Of a stretch of DNA of 64,000 nt, positions 42,887 to 52,080 are shown in pieces. Each line of letters starts with the position of its first letter. Positions within the stretch are counted from its first letter, which is position 1. The translations under genes were made by a program, and so were the position numbers. The notes below the pieces were generated by a model that searched no databases, had not been told where the DNA came from, and saw nothing but the letters and a program-made list of their open reading frames with translations. The DNA comes from Nocardia aurea. Its GTDB lineage: Bacteria > Actinomycetota > Actinomycetes > Mycobacteriales > Mycobacteriaceae. The stretch is taken from positions 186,001 through 250,000 of the forward strand of contig NZ_QCYJ01000085.1 of NCBI RefSeq assembly GCF_003123685.1, read 5' to 3'.

Positions 42887-44512
42887 ATGCCCGCACCGAA
42901 ACTCGTTCGACGGCTCGCGGCGGCCGTGGCCGGACTCGTCCTGGTCACCACGGCGGTCGCCTGCGGATCGAACGGGGGACCGGGCGCCGCGGCGGGCGGC
43001 CAACCGCGCCGCGGCGGCGACATCATCTTCCTGGAGAACGGCGAGTTCACCGGCTTCGCGCAGCAGGACCTGCGGACGTGGCAGACCTCCTCGGTCGCGG
43101 TCAATCTGTTCGACCGGCTCCTCTACCTCGACCCCGAGACCGGCGAGCTGGCGCCGTGGCTCGCGACGGCATGGACGGTGAACAACGCCTTCACCGAGAT
43201 CGAACTGACGCTGCGCACCGACGTCACCTTCAGCGACGGAACGCCGCTGACCCCGGCGGTGGTCGTCGCGAATCTGAACCACTTCGGGTTCGGTGACACC
43301 AAACGCGGCATCACCCCGTCGCGGCCGCAGTTCGCCCGCTACGCCGGGTCGGAGGCGATCGGCCCGGACAAGGTGCGCATCCGGCTCGGCGAACCCGACA
43401 CCGGATTCCTGAACAATCTCGCCGACCTGCGGCATTCGATCGTGGCGCAGTCCACGATCGATCTCGGCTACGAACAGGCCTCGGAACTGGAGAACGCGAT
43501 CGGCAGCGGTCCTTTCACCTTCGCCTCCGAGAAACCGGGCAGCGAGATCAAGATCGTCCGGCGGGCCGGATACAACTGGCCGCCCGGCGCCGCAGACCAC
43601 ACCGGCGAGGCCTATCTGAACTCGATCACCTACATCATCTCTAGCGAGGGAGCCTCGCGTACGGGATTGCTGCTCTCCGGTGATGAGCACGCCGCGCGCG
43701 ACGTGCTCATCACCGACGAGAAGCAGTTGCAGAAGCGCGGTTTCCACTACTTCGGCGCGCGTCCGTTCGGCGGCGTCCGCGATCTGGAGATCAACCCGAC
43801 CGCCAACCCGCTCATCGCCGACCTGCGTGTCCGGCAGGCGATTCTGCACGGCATCAACCGTGCCGAACTGATCGAGGGCCTCTACAACGACAACTGGATC
43901 GCCGCCAAGGGACTCGTCCAGTCCAACACCCCGGGGTTCGTCGATATCGGCGAACAATACGGTTTCGATCCGGCACGCGCGAACCGCCTGCTCGACGAGG
44001 CGGGCTGGACGGCCACGGGCGCCGACGGGATCCGGACCAAGGACGGCACCAGGCTCTCGTTCCGGGTGTATCCCGAATCGCAGTGGGTGGTACCGATTCC
44101 GGACGCCGAGCTGATCGCGATCCAACTCGCCCGCATCGGCATCCAATTCGAGATCGTCAAGGTCGACCGCGCCACCTACACCGCCCAGGTCGCCAAGCCC
44201 GACAATCCGTTCTCCTGGGGGCACACCACGGCCACCGACATCAATCAGCTGTGGAACCGCTACCGCTCCAAGGGGGTCGGCGGACTCAACGATCCGGCCT
44301 TCGACAAGCTGCTCGACACGATCAAGACCATCCCGGTCGGTCCGCAGCGCACCGAGGCGGTGGGCGCCGCACAGCGCTACCTGCTCGACAACGCTCTCAT
44401 CGTGCCGTTGCAGGAGACCCAGCAGTCCTTCGTCACCGCCCCCGGCCTCCAGGGATTCATCCCCGAAACCCTCGGCCGGTCGTACTTCTACGACGCCTGG
44501 CTCGACCAGTGA
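42887..44512 (+). CDS. Opp/Dpp-type ABC transporter substrate-binding lipoprotein (SBP family 5)
   Basis: 541-aa lipid-anchored binding protein. Signal LAAAVAGLVLVTTAVACGSN with lipobox AVAC; family-5 features VNLFDRLLYLDPETGELAPWLATAW, LTLRTDVTFSDGTPLTPAVVVANL, LRVRQAILHGINRAELIEGLY and RANRLLDEAGW. This family binds peptides but also nickel, amino-polycarboxylates and sulfur compounds. It is embedded between the enzyme module and the permease genes, so it presumably captures the substrate the monooxygenases oxidise. Confidence 0.93.
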   Translation: MPAPKLVRRLAAAVAGLVLVTTAVACGSNGGPGAAAGGQPRRGGDIIFLENGEFTGFAQQDLRTWQTSSVAVNLFDRLLYLDPETGELAPWLATAWTVNNAFTEIELTLRTDVTFSDGTPLTPAVVVANLNHFGFGDTKRGITPSRPQFARYAGSEAIGPDKVRIRLGEPDTGFLNNLADLRHSIVAQSTIDLGYEQASELENAIGSGPFTFASEKPGSEIKIVRRAGYNWPPGAADHTGEAYLNSITYIISSEGASRTGLLLSGDEHAARDVLITDEKQLQKRGFHYFGARPFGGVRDLEINPTANPLIADLRVRQAILHGINRAELIEGLYNDNWIAAKGLVQSNTPGFVDIGEQYGFDPARANRLLDEAGWTATGADGIRTKDGTRLSFRVYPESQWVVPIPDAELIAIQLARIGIQFEIVKVDRATYTAQVAKPDNPFSWGHTTATDINQLWNRYRSKGVGGLNDPAFDKLLDTIKTIPVGPQRTEAVGAAQRYLLDNALIVPLQETQQSFVTAPGLQGFIPETLGRSYFYDAWLDQ

Positions 44513-44578
44513 CACCGCGCTAGGCATTCGACAGCATCGCCCACCGACGCCTTCCACCCATTCGAGGAGAACCCGACC

Positions 44579-44698
44579 ATGACCGCAACCACGCGATTTC
44601 GGCGCTTCGCCGGTGCGCTCGTCGTAGCCGCGCTGACGGTGACCGCCGCGACGTGTAGTGGCGCACGGTCGGGTTCGGGAGGCAGTGGTCAGCCATGA
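44579..44698 (+). CDS. 39-aa lipoprotein-signal-like peptide, probable remnant of a second binding protein
   Basis: ATG 44579 with GAGGAGA about 7 bases upstream encodes MTATTRFRRFAGALVVAALT, then VTAATCSGARSGSGGSGQP, and a stop overlapping the permease ATG (ATGA). It looks exactly like the signal peptide, cysteine and Gly/Ser tether of a lipoprotein that ends before any folded domain. Either an SBP gene lost its body by deletion, or the peptide is kept to couple translation of the permease. Its lipobox (AATC) is slightly off consensus. Confidence 0.5.
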   Translation: MTATTRFRRFAGALVVAALTVTAATCSGARSGSGGSGQP

Positions 44699-45690
44699 GC
44701 AGACCGATCCCGTCCTCGTATCCGCGCTACGTCCTGGCCCGAGCGGGCCAGGGCCTGGTGGTGCTCGCGCTGTCCTACCTGGTGGTCTTCCTGCTGCTGT
44801 TCTTCCTGCCGGGAGATCCGATCAGCGCCCGCCTCAACGACCCCGATTCGAACTATTCCCCCGAACAGATCGAACAGCTCCTGACCTACTACGGCATGGA
44901 CCAGCCGCTGTGGGTGCAGCTGTGGCACGCGGTCCGGCGGTTGGCACAGGGTGATCTCGGCTATTCGCTGACCACCGTCGAACCCGTCGGCAGCCGAATT
45001 CTCGACGCGCTCCCGTCCACCGTCGAACTGGCCACGATCACCCTGGTGTTCTCGGTGGTCCTCGCGCTCGGACTGGCCGCGATCGCCACCGGCGCGCCCT
45101 GGGAGCGGGTCCGCCGTTTCACCACCGCGATTCCCGCCGCGCTGCTTTCGGTCCCGACCTTCGTCGTCGGACTGCTCGTACTCCAGGTGTTCTCCTACAA
45201 CCTCGGCCTGTTCAGCACGTTGAAGGCCGACGGCTGGAGCGGGGCGATACCGGCGGCCGCCGTCCTGGCCCTGCCGGTGTCGGCCCCGGTGGCGCGGGTG
45301 ATCATCGAGAACGCGCAGGAGGTCCAGGGGGAGCCGTTCGTCACCTTCGCCCGATCCAAAGGGCTCGCCGGACTGCGTATTCTCTTCGCGCACGTGGCCA
45401 GGCCCTCGGCGCTGCCCGGCGTGACCATGCTGGGTCTGGCGGTCGCCGAACTCATCACCGGCTCGGTCATCGTCGAAGCCATCTTCAACCGACACGGCGT
45501 CGGATCGGTGATCGAATCCGCGGTGTCGAGTCAGGATTCCCCGGTACTGCTCGGGGTGATCCTGCTCGCGGCGGGCGCGATCGTCCTGGTCAATCTCGCC
45601 GTCGACCTGACCTACCCGCTGCTCGATCCGCGACTGCGCGGCAGATCCGCCACCTCGATCACGGGTTCCGAACCGAAGGTGCCGTCATGA
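44695..45690 (+). CDS. Opp/Dpp-type ABC transporter permease (DppB-like)
   Basis: 331-aa membrane permease with six helices (VLARAGQGLVVLALSYLVVFLLLFFLPGDPI first). It has the EAA region IIENAQEVQGEPFVTFARSKGLAGLRILFAHVARPSALPGVTMLGLAVAELITGSVIVEAIFNRHGVG and the ending LVNLAVDLTYPLLDPRLR, all diagnostic of DppB/OppB. Coupled to the mini-lipoprotein upstream and the DppC-like gene downstream by ATGA overlaps. Confidence 0.93.
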   Translation: MSRPIPSSYPRYVLARAGQGLVVLALSYLVVFLLLFFLPGDPISARLNDPDSNYSPEQIEQLLTYYGMDQPLWVQLWHAVRRLAQGDLGYSLTTVEPVGSRILDALPSTVELATITLVFSVVLALGLAAIATGAPWERVRRFTTAIPAALLSVPTFVVGLLVLQVFSYNLGLFSTLKADGWSGAIPAAAVLALPVSAPVARVIIENAQEVQGEPFVTFARSKGLAGLRILFAHVARPSALPGVTMLGLAVAELITGSVIVEAIFNRHGVGSVIESAVSSQDSPVLLGVILLAAGAIVLVNLAVDLTYPLLDPRLRGRSATSITGSEPKVPS

Positions 45691-46586
45691 GCGCTCCCAC
45701 CCTCGAAGAACACGACGCCGGCTCCGTCGCCGACGATCCCGGGGCGGCGACAGCCCGTCCCGGGCGGGGGACCGCGATCCGGAGTCGGCTCACACCGACC
45801 GCGGTGGTCGCGGGCGTGGTCATCGCGCTGATCCTGCTCGCCGCGGTGGCGCCCGGACTGTTGAGCACCCACGACCCGTATCGGGAGCACCTGAACGAGG
45901 TACTGCTCGAACCCTCGGGCACGTACTGGCTGGGGACGGACTATCTCGGACGCGATATCTACTCGCGCGTCGTGCACGGCACCGGAATGTCGGTGGTGAG
46001 CGCGCTACTCGCGGTGGTGATCGGTCTGCTCGTCGGCTCGGGCGTCGGCTTGGTGGCGGGCCACTACTCGGGCACACCGCTGGAGGGTTTCCTGATGCGG
46101 CTGGTCGACGCGCTCATCGCCATCCCCTCGCTGCTGCTGTCGATGGCGATCGTGGTGGCGCTGGGCTTCTCGACGATCAACGCGGCCATCGCCGTCGGAG
46201 TGTCCTCCGTCGCGGTCTTCGCGCGATTGATGCGGTCGGAGGTACTGCGGATCGAGAATCTGCCGTATCTGGAGGCCGCCGAACTGGTCGGCGCGCGCGG
46301 CCGGTCCCTGATCGTCTCCCACATCCTGCCCAACGCGTGGGCCAGTGTGCTCGCGCTGTCGGTGCTGCAATTCGGCGCGGCGATCATGTCGATCGCGTCG
46401 CTGGCGTTCCTCGGCTACGGCGATTCGCCGCCCTCTCCCGAGTGGGGCGTGCAGGTCGCCGAGGGCAAGAACTACGTGTTCTCGGCCCCGTGGATGGTGG
46501 CCGTGCCCAGTGTCGCCGTCGTCGTTTCCGTCGTCGCGTTCAACCGGCTGAGCGCTTTCATCAAGGAGTTGAGTACCGATGAGTGA
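45687..46586 (+). CDS. Opp/Dpp-type ABC transporter permease (DppC-like)
   Basis: 299-aa permease with a soluble N-terminus, the motif YWLGTDYLGRDIYSRVVHGT, five to six helices, the EAA loop AAELVGARGRSLIVSHILPNAWASV and the C-terminal FLGYGDSPPSPEWG. Second permease of the importer, overlapping both neighbours. Close in layout to the permeases at the window start and at 62584. Confidence 0.93.
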   Translation: MSAPTLEEHDAGSVADDPGAATARPGRGTAIRSRLTPTAVVAGVVIALILLAAVAPGLLSTHDPYREHLNEVLLEPSGTYWLGTDYLGRDIYSRVVHGTGMSVVSALLAVVIGLLVGSGVGLVAGHYSGTPLEGFLMRLVDALIAIPSLLLSMAIVVALGFSTINAAIAVGVSSVAVFARLMRSEVLRIENLPYLEAAELVGARGRSLIVSHILPNAWASVLALSVLQFGAAIMSIASLAFLGYGDSPPSPEWGVQVAEGKNYVFSAPWMVAVPSVAVVVSVVAFNRLSAFIKELSTDE

Positions 46587-48246
46587 TCCCGGTGCGCACA
46601 CGGCCGCGCTGCTCTCGGTCGACGGTCTCAGCGTGGGATATCGCCAGCGGGGACAGGTGCGCCATACCGTCGCCGAGGTGTCCTTCGTCGTACCCGAGGG
46701 CTCGGCGACAGCGCTGGTGGGGGAGTCCGGTTCCGGCAAGTCGACCATCGCGAACACCGTTCTGCGCCTGGCCCCACCCAACGCGGTGGTCGAGTCCGGC
46801 GATGTCCGCTACCGCGACGAATCGCTGCTGACAGCACGCAATCGACGGTTGCGCGCGTTACGTGGCAACGAAATCGCCTACATACCACAGGATCCCGCCA
46901 ATTCGCTGAATCCGGTGCGCACCATCGGCAGTCAGTTGCGCGAGACCTTGCGCGTCACCGCCGCCGTACCGGCCGACGAGATCACCGACCGCGCCGCGGG
47001 ACTGCTCGCCGATGTCGGAATCCCGCGACCGGACGAGGTCGCCCGCCAGTATCCGCATCAGCTGTCGGGCGGTATGTTGCAGCGGGTGCTCATCGCGTCC
47101 GCTATCGCGGCCGGGCCCGCGCTGCTCGTCGCCGACGAGCCGACCTCAGCGCTCGATGTCACGGTGCAGCGCAGGGTGCTCGATCTCATCGATCGGCTAC
47201 GCGCCGAACTCGGCCTCAGCGTCCTACTGATCACCCACGATCTCGCGTTGGCGCGAGAACGGTGCGACGAACTCGTCGTTCTGGAACGCGGACGGGTCCG
47301 TGAGGCCGGTCCGGCGCAGGTCGTACTACACCGTCCGCGCAGCGAATACACGCGACGGCTGCTCGCCGACGTACCCGCGCTCAATGCCGACAAATTCGCG
47401 AACGCCACCGTCTCGGCGACGGCCGGGACCTACGCCCGGTCGGCGGACCCGACGCCGGTCATCGAACTGTCCGGCGTGACGAAGGTCTTCCACCGGCCGG
47501 GCGGTGATCTGGTCGCGCTGGACCGTGTCGGCCTGTCGGTGGCGAAGGGAACGACACACGCCATCGTCGGCGAATCCGGTTCGGGCAAGACCACGATCGC
47601 GCGGTTGATGCTCGGCCTCGAGCGGCCGTCGGCAGGCGAGGTGCTCCTCGACGGCACCCCGCTGGACTATTCCGACCCCGGCGCCCTGCGCGCCGCGCGA
47701 CGACGGATCCAACTCGTCTACCAGAACCCCTTCGTCTCACTCGATCCCACCTACACGGCGGCGCGGTCGGTGGCCGAACCGCTGTTGCGACACGGAATCG
47801 GCACCCGCGCCTCCCGGGCGGCACGGGCCAGGGAACTGCTGAACCTGGTCGGCCTGGCCGACCGGACCCACGAGTCGCTGCCCGAGCGGCTCTCGGGCGG
47901 ACAGCGGCAACGGGTCGCGATCGCCCGGGCGTTGGCGCTCGAACCCGAGGTATTGGTGCTCGACGAGCCGACCAGCGCGCTCGACGTGTCCGTGCAGGCG
48001 CGGATCCTCGAGCTCGTGGTCGACCTGCAACGCGAACTCGGATCGACCTATGTGCTCATCTCGCACGACCTCGGTGTCGTGCGCCAGATCGCCGACACCG
48101 TCACGGTGCTGCGTCACGGCGTCGTCGTCGAATCCGGTTCCGCCGCCACGATCTTCGCCACACCCACCGATGACTACACGCGGGACCTGATCGAGTCGGT
48201 TCCCGGATGGTCCGCCGCCGAGGGCCGCGTCGCGGTCCCGGTCTGA
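46579..48246 (+). CDS. Fused double ATP-binding protein of Opp/Dpp-type importer
   Basis: 555-aa protein with two complete nucleotide-binding domains: GESGSGKST / LSGGMLQR / LLVADEPTSALD and GESGSGKTT / LSGGQRQR / LVLDEPTSALD. Each domain ends in the Opp-type C-terminal tail (RPRSEYTRRLLADVP; TPTDDYTRDLIESVPG). It powers the transporter formed by the two preceding permeases. Overlaps the DppC-like gene by 8 bases. Confidence 0.94.
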   Translation: MSDPGAHTAALLSVDGLSVGYRQRGQVRHTVAEVSFVVPEGSATALVGESGSGKSTIANTVLRLAPPNAVVESGDVRYRDESLLTARNRRLRALRGNEIAYIPQDPANSLNPVRTIGSQLRETLRVTAAVPADEITDRAAGLLADVGIPRPDEVARQYPHQLSGGMLQRVLIASAIAAGPALLVADEPTSALDVTVQRRVLDLIDRLRAELGLSVLLITHDLALARERCDELVVLERGRVREAGPAQVVLHRPRSEYTRRLLADVPALNADKFANATVSATAGTYARSADPTPVIELSGVTKVFHRPGGDLVALDRVGLSVAKGTTHAIVGESGSGKTTIARLMLGLERPSAGEVLLDGTPLDYSDPGALRAARRRIQLVYQNPFVSLDPTYTAARSVAEPLLRHGIGTRASRAARARELLNLVGLADRTHESLPERLSGGQRQRVAIARALALEPEVLVLDEPTSALDVSVQARILELVVDLQRELGSTYVLISHDLGVVRQIADTVTVLRHGVVVESGSAATIFATPTDDYTRDLIESVPGWSAAEGRVAVPV

Positions 48247-48279
48247 ACACGGCCGAAACACCCAGAGCAGGAGATGACG

Positions 48280-49635
48280 ATGTCAGTACAGAATACGAAC
48301 GGCGCGACAGCCGCGGCCGCGGCGGCGGTCACCGATACGGCAGTGGTCACCGATACGGGCGCGGTGACCGATACCGAACTCCTCGAACGATTCCGGCCCG
48401 TCTTCGACAGGATCGCCGAGGGCGCGCTGGATCGCGAGACCACCCGCAGAATTCCCCTCGAAGAGGCCGGATGGCTTCGAGACCGGGGTTTCGGTGCGTT
48501 GCGGGTGCCGCGCGAACTCGGTGGTTCCGGCGTCACGTTGCGCCAGCTGTTCCTGTTGCTCATCGAACTCGGCGCCGCGGAATCCAATCTCGTGCAGGCG
48601 TTGCGCGTGCATTTCCGATTCACCGAGGACAGGTGGCGCGAACGTGACACCGAGCGCGGAAAACTGTGGCTGCGCCGAATCGGCGAGGGCGCGATCGTCG
48701 GCAACGCCAGCAGCGAGCGGTCGGGCAACGTCCGCGGGCAGACCAACACCACCCTCCGGAAGCAGGGCGACAAACTCCTGCTCAACGGCGTGAAGTACTA
48801 CAGCACCGGCAGTCTGTACTCCGACTACATCTCGGTCGCGGTCGTCCAGGGCGACGGTGAACGGGTCACGGCACTGGTCCCGAGCACCGCCGAAGGCGTC
48901 CAGCTGCTCGACGACTACTCCGGTTTCGGCCAGCGCACCAGCGCCAGTGGCACGTCGACGTTCACCGACGTCGAGGTCGACCCCGACGCCGTCATCGCCT
49001 TCGACCGGGTCTTCGCCGGGCAGGTGGCGATCGTGCAACTGGTACACCTGGCGACACTGGCGGGGATCGTGCGCCGCGCGGTGGACGAGACCGCGGGATT
49101 CGTTCGTCGTCGCCGCCGGTCCTACAGCCAGGCAAGCGCCGACCTGCCCCGCGAGGATCCCCAGGTCCAGCAGGTTCTCGGCCGCGCCGACGCGGTGGCC
49201 CACGCCGCCGCCGAGATCGTGCTCGGCGTCGCCGCCGCCCTGGATCGTGCCTCGGACGCCCGGTTCGACCTGCGCACCGCGCCGCGGGAGCAGCGCACTC
49301 CCGAGGCCGAAGCGCGGGTGCGTGCCCTCGAACTCGACGCGGAACTGAACGTCTACCGTGCCCAGACGACGGTGATCGACCTGGTATTGCGCACGACCAC
49401 GGAGATCTTCGAAGTCGGCGGCGCGTCGGCGCTGGACGAGAGCCTGCACCTGGATCGACACTGGCGCAACGCCCGAACGCTGGCTTCCCACAATCCGGTG
49501 ATCTATCGGGAACGTCAGCTCGGTGACTATCTGCTCAACGGCACCGAACCGCTGAATCAGCCTTCGGTCGGCGAAGCGCCCGGTCTGGCTCCCGCCGCCG
49601 ACGATCCCGCTCCCGCGCTCGTCGTCGTCTCCTGA
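48280..49635 (+). CDS. DszC/SfnB-type acyl-CoA-dehydrogenase-like flavin monooxygenase
   Basis: 451-aa ACAD-fold protein: GFGALRVPRELGGSGVTLRQLFLLLIELG, GNASSERSGN, LLNGVKYYSTGSLYSDYISVAVVQGDGE and the C-terminal GGASALDESLHLDRHWRNARTLASHNPVIYRERQLGDYLLNG. The latter resembles the end of DszC/SfnB monooxygenases rather than true beta-oxidation dehydrogenases. These use FMNH2 and O2 on sulfur or related substrates. The second of two nearby ATGs (48280) is chosen because AGCAGGAG is then ideally spaced; 48274 is the alternative. Last gene of the rightward unit, ended by the hairpin at 49640. Confidence 0.88.
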   Translation: MSVQNTNGATAAAAAAVTDTAVVTDTGAVTDTELLERFRPVFDRIAEGALDRETTRRIPLEEAGWLRDRGFGALRVPRELGGSGVTLRQLFLLLIELGAAESNLVQALRVHFRFTEDRWRERDTERGKLWLRRIGEGAIVGNASSERSGNVRGQTNTTLRKQGDKLLLNGVKYYSTGSLYSDYISVAVVQGDGERVTALVPSTAEGVQLLDDYSGFGQRTSASGTSTFTDVEVDPDAVIAFDRVFAGQVAIVQLVHLATLAGIVRRAVDETAGFVRRRRRSYSQASADLPREDPQVQQVLGRADAVAHAAAEIVLGVAAALDRASDARFDLRTAPREQRTPEAEARVRALELDAELNVYRAQTTVIDLVLRTTTEIFEVGGASALDESLHLDRHWRNARTLASHNPVIYRERQLGDYLLNGTEPLNQPSVGEAPGLAPAADDPAPALVVVS

Positions 49636-49639
49636 GATT

Positions 49640-49674
49640 CGGCCGTGCGGCAGGGAAACCCTGCCGCACGGCCG
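49640..49674. terminator. Perfect 16-bp hairpin, bidirectional terminator
   Basis: CGGCCGTGCGGCAGGG pairs exactly with CCCTGCCGCACGGCCG around an AAA loop, between the convergent monooxygenase and LysR genes. Confidence 0.85.
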
Positions 49675-49689
49675 ATTTCGAGCGCGATA

Positions 49690-50637
49690 TCAGGAAGCGG
49701 CGTCCAGGCCGGTGGTCAGCACATCCTCGGTGACATTCTCGATCCGGTCCCGTGCCAATTCGCGCAGTGTGCGCATCACCAGCGATACCGCCGGATTGCG
49801 CAGCGCCCCCTCCCGGTGCACGGCGGTGACCGTCCGGCCGCCGAAACCGACGCCCTCCACCACGATCTGACGCATCGTCGGCGGAACCGACAGTCGAGGT
49901 ACCAGTGCGACACCGACACCGGTCGCGGCCAGCTGGCACATATTCGGAGCACCGACGACGCGATGTTCGATCTGCGGCACGAAGCCGGACTTCTCACCCA
50001 GTCGAACCAGCGCTTCGGCCAGCCCGGAATCCTGCGGACCGGTGATCCACGATTCCTGCGCGAGCGCCGCCGCGCCCACGGTGCGGATGTGCATGTGGAA
50101 TTTGCGCGGGGCGAGCAACACGAGCGGGTCGTATCCGAGGTCGTGGCTGTGCAGTCCACCCGTCGCCGTGTCGGCTCGGAAACTCAACCGCGAGGTCAGG
50201 GCGATATCGATATCGCCCTGACGCAGTGAACGCAGTGAATTCGGGCTGTCGGCCTGCAGGATGCGCAGTTGGAGTTCGGGTTGTTCGCGGCCCAGCTGTT
50301 CCAGCAGCGGCGCGGCCAGACTCGCGATACTCGTCTCGAAACCCGAGATGGACACGCGCGCGGCCGATTTCTCGTGCGTGACGGCGACGGCGCCGATCGC
50401 CTCGTCGACCACGCGCAAGATGGTGCGCGCGTGCTCGACCAGTACCTCGCCACCCGGTGTCAGGCGCAGCGTGCGGCCGTTGCGGCGGAACAGTACCGCG
50501 CCCACTTCGTCCTCGAGAATGCGCAATTGAGCCGACACCGCCGAACTGGTGATATTGCGGCGTTCGGCGACGGCGGTCAGCGTGCCCAATTCGGTGAGGT
50601 CGCACAACAGCATGAGACGACGGAAATTGAGCATCAC
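49690..50637 (-). CDS. LysR-family transcriptional regulator of the catabolic region
   Basis: 315-aa regulator: LMLLCDLTELGTLTAVAERRNITSSAVSAQLRILEDEVGAVLFRRNGRTLRLT for the winged helix, then an effector domain (VSISGFETSIASLAAPLLEQLG, IDIALTSRL). A second ATG three bases later (50634) is equally good as start. It lies between the two related catabolic units and faces away from the LLM genes at 51 kb, so it is the obvious candidate controller of one or both. Sulfur- or carbon-source sensing is plausible but not shown. Confidence 0.9.
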   Translation of the reverse strand: MMLNFRRLMLLCDLTELGTLTAVAERRNITSSAVSAQLRILEDEVGAVLFRRNGRTLRLTPGGEVLVEHARTILRVVDEAIGAVAVTHEKSAARVSISGFETSIASLAAPLLEQLGREQPELQLRILQADSPNSLRSLRQGDIDIALTSRLSFRADTATGGLHSHDLGYDPLVLLAPRKFHMHIRTVGAAALAQESWITGPQDSGLAEALVRLGEKSGFVPQIEHRVVGAPNMCQLAATGVGVALVPRLSVPPTMRQIVVEGVGFGGRTVTAVHREGALRNPAVSLVMRTLRELARDRIENVTEDVLTTGLDAAS

Positions 50638-51090
50638 GCGCTCCCTGGCTTCGAAAAGGAAGTCCTGCCGGTGGGGGCGACCGTCACCCCGTCGAAGGTC
50701 GTGCGACGAGCCGTGATCGGCTTTCCCACAGCCGATCCGGAGTACGCGGAAGCGCCCATGGCTGGATCATGCCGCAGCCCGAGGTGCCTCACCAGGGTTG
50801 CGTCGACCGCTGAACTTAAATGCGCGCTGTCCCGTTCGCGGGTCGGGCGAGCTCTCGGCCACGGGGCCAGGACGGCGTCCATCGATCCGCTGGAGCGGTG
50901 AACGTCCAGGTTTTCTCACCGTTTTCGTTCGATTCGTGAAGAGGAAAACATTCCTGGGCGCCCGACCTCGGCCCGTACGATTCGACGAACACGCTCGTAC
51001 GGCGAATGGATCGTATTCGGGAGGCTTCCGCAAATCGTCGCTATCCGACTGTCGTTCGGCGACCGAATGTCTGGAATCTGGAGGGCACGA
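50638..51090. promoter_or_regulatory. Long divergent intergenic region before the second catabolic unit
   Basis: 453 bases without a supported gene between the LysR gene and the short LLM gene. It contains CTGAACTTAAATGCGCG around 50811 and an A/T-richer stretch (GAAGAGGAAAACATTCC near 50939), which stand out from the surroundings and may be promoter or LysR-binding sequence. A similar TTAAAT block occurs in the 56.96-57.22 kb divergent region. Confidence 0.35.
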
Positions 51091-52071
51091 ATGGCCGTTG
51101 TCATCGGCGTGGAAATCCCGGACGGGCAGCTGGCACAGTTGGCGGCCGCCGGATTCGACAGGGTGCCGGAATCGATCGACGCGGCGGGGGTCGGCTATGT
51201 CGTGCTCGGCGCGGACCGAGCCGACGGGATACCGGGCGCCTCGCTGAGCCCGACGATCGTGGCCACCGTCTTCGGTCGCCGCACCGCCGGACTCGGGATC
51301 GTCGCCGCGGCGTCCCCGCAACGTGATCACCCGTTCAATGTCGCCCGGCGGCTCGCTTCGCTCGATCACCTGACCCACGGCAGAGCCGGGTGGCTGGCCC
51401 TGCGCCAGGATCGCGCCGCCGCGCTCGGACTGGACGGCCGCGGCGGCTGGGCGCCGGGGCCGTCGGACGCGCCACGGCTGGCCGACGCGGTCGCGGCGGC
51501 TCGCGCTCTGTGGCGGACCTGGCCGATCGAATCGCTGCGCACCGGCGACATCGGTGTCCCCGACACGACCCCGGTGCGCTACGCCGACCACACCGGATTC
51601 TTCTCCACCACGGGTCCGCTCAACGTGCCGACGACACCGCAGGGTGAGCCCGTGGTGTGGTGGCGCTACGAACCGGGCGACGATCCGCGTGACGTCGCGT
51701 CCGCCGATATCGTGATCGTCGCCCCCGAGCAGCTGGCGGCGGTGGCCGAACTGCCGGAATCGGTGCGCGTGCACGTACGGCTCGACCGATCCGATCCCGG
51801 ATTGCGTTCGCGGATCACCGAATCAGCCACCGATCCCCGGGTGCACGGCGTACTCGTCCGGACGGATCTGTTCGACCTGCGCGGATTTCTCACGGGCCCG
51901 CTGACCGCGCTCGCACGATCCGGCATCGTCCGACTTCGCGCCGATCACGAGGGAATCCGCTCGGGCACAACGAAACCCGGCGCGCACCCGATACTGCGCG
52001 AACATCTCCGGACGCCACGACGCGTCGAACCCGACCTGAGCCGTCACCGGCCGGTCTTCGCGGGATCGTGA
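51091..52071 (+). CDS. Shortened, divergent NtaA-type LLM protein
   Basis: 326-aa protein clearly derived from the long NtaA/SnaA class (AASPQRDHPFNVARRLASLDHLTHGRAGW, HTGFFSTTGPLNVPTTPQGEPVVWW) but about 110 residues shorter. The flavin-site segment WNVVTS of its relatives is replaced by WLALRQ, and the C-terminal oligomerisation region is lost. GGAGGG lies before the ATG at 51091 and the frame is open, so it is expressed but perhaps not a standard monooxygenase. Separated by 9 bases from a complete NtaA-type gene, so the two may form a heteromeric pair. Confidence 0.75.
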   Translation: MAVVIGVEIPDGQLAQLAAAGFDRVPESIDAAGVGYVVLGADRADGIPGASLSPTIVATVFGRRTAGLGIVAAASPQRDHPFNVARRLASLDHLTHGRAGWLALRQDRAAALGLDGRGGWAPGPSDAPRLADAVAAARALWRTWPIESLRTGDIGVPDTTPVRYADHTGFFSTTGPLNVPTTPQGEPVVWWRYEPGDDPRDVASADIVIVAPEQLAAVAELPESVRVHVRLDRSDPGLRSRITESATDPRVHGVLVRTDLFDLRGFLTGPLTALARSGIVRLRADHEGIRSGTTKPGAHPILREHLRTPRRVEPDLSRHRPVFAGS

Positions 52072-52080
52072 GGGAATGTC

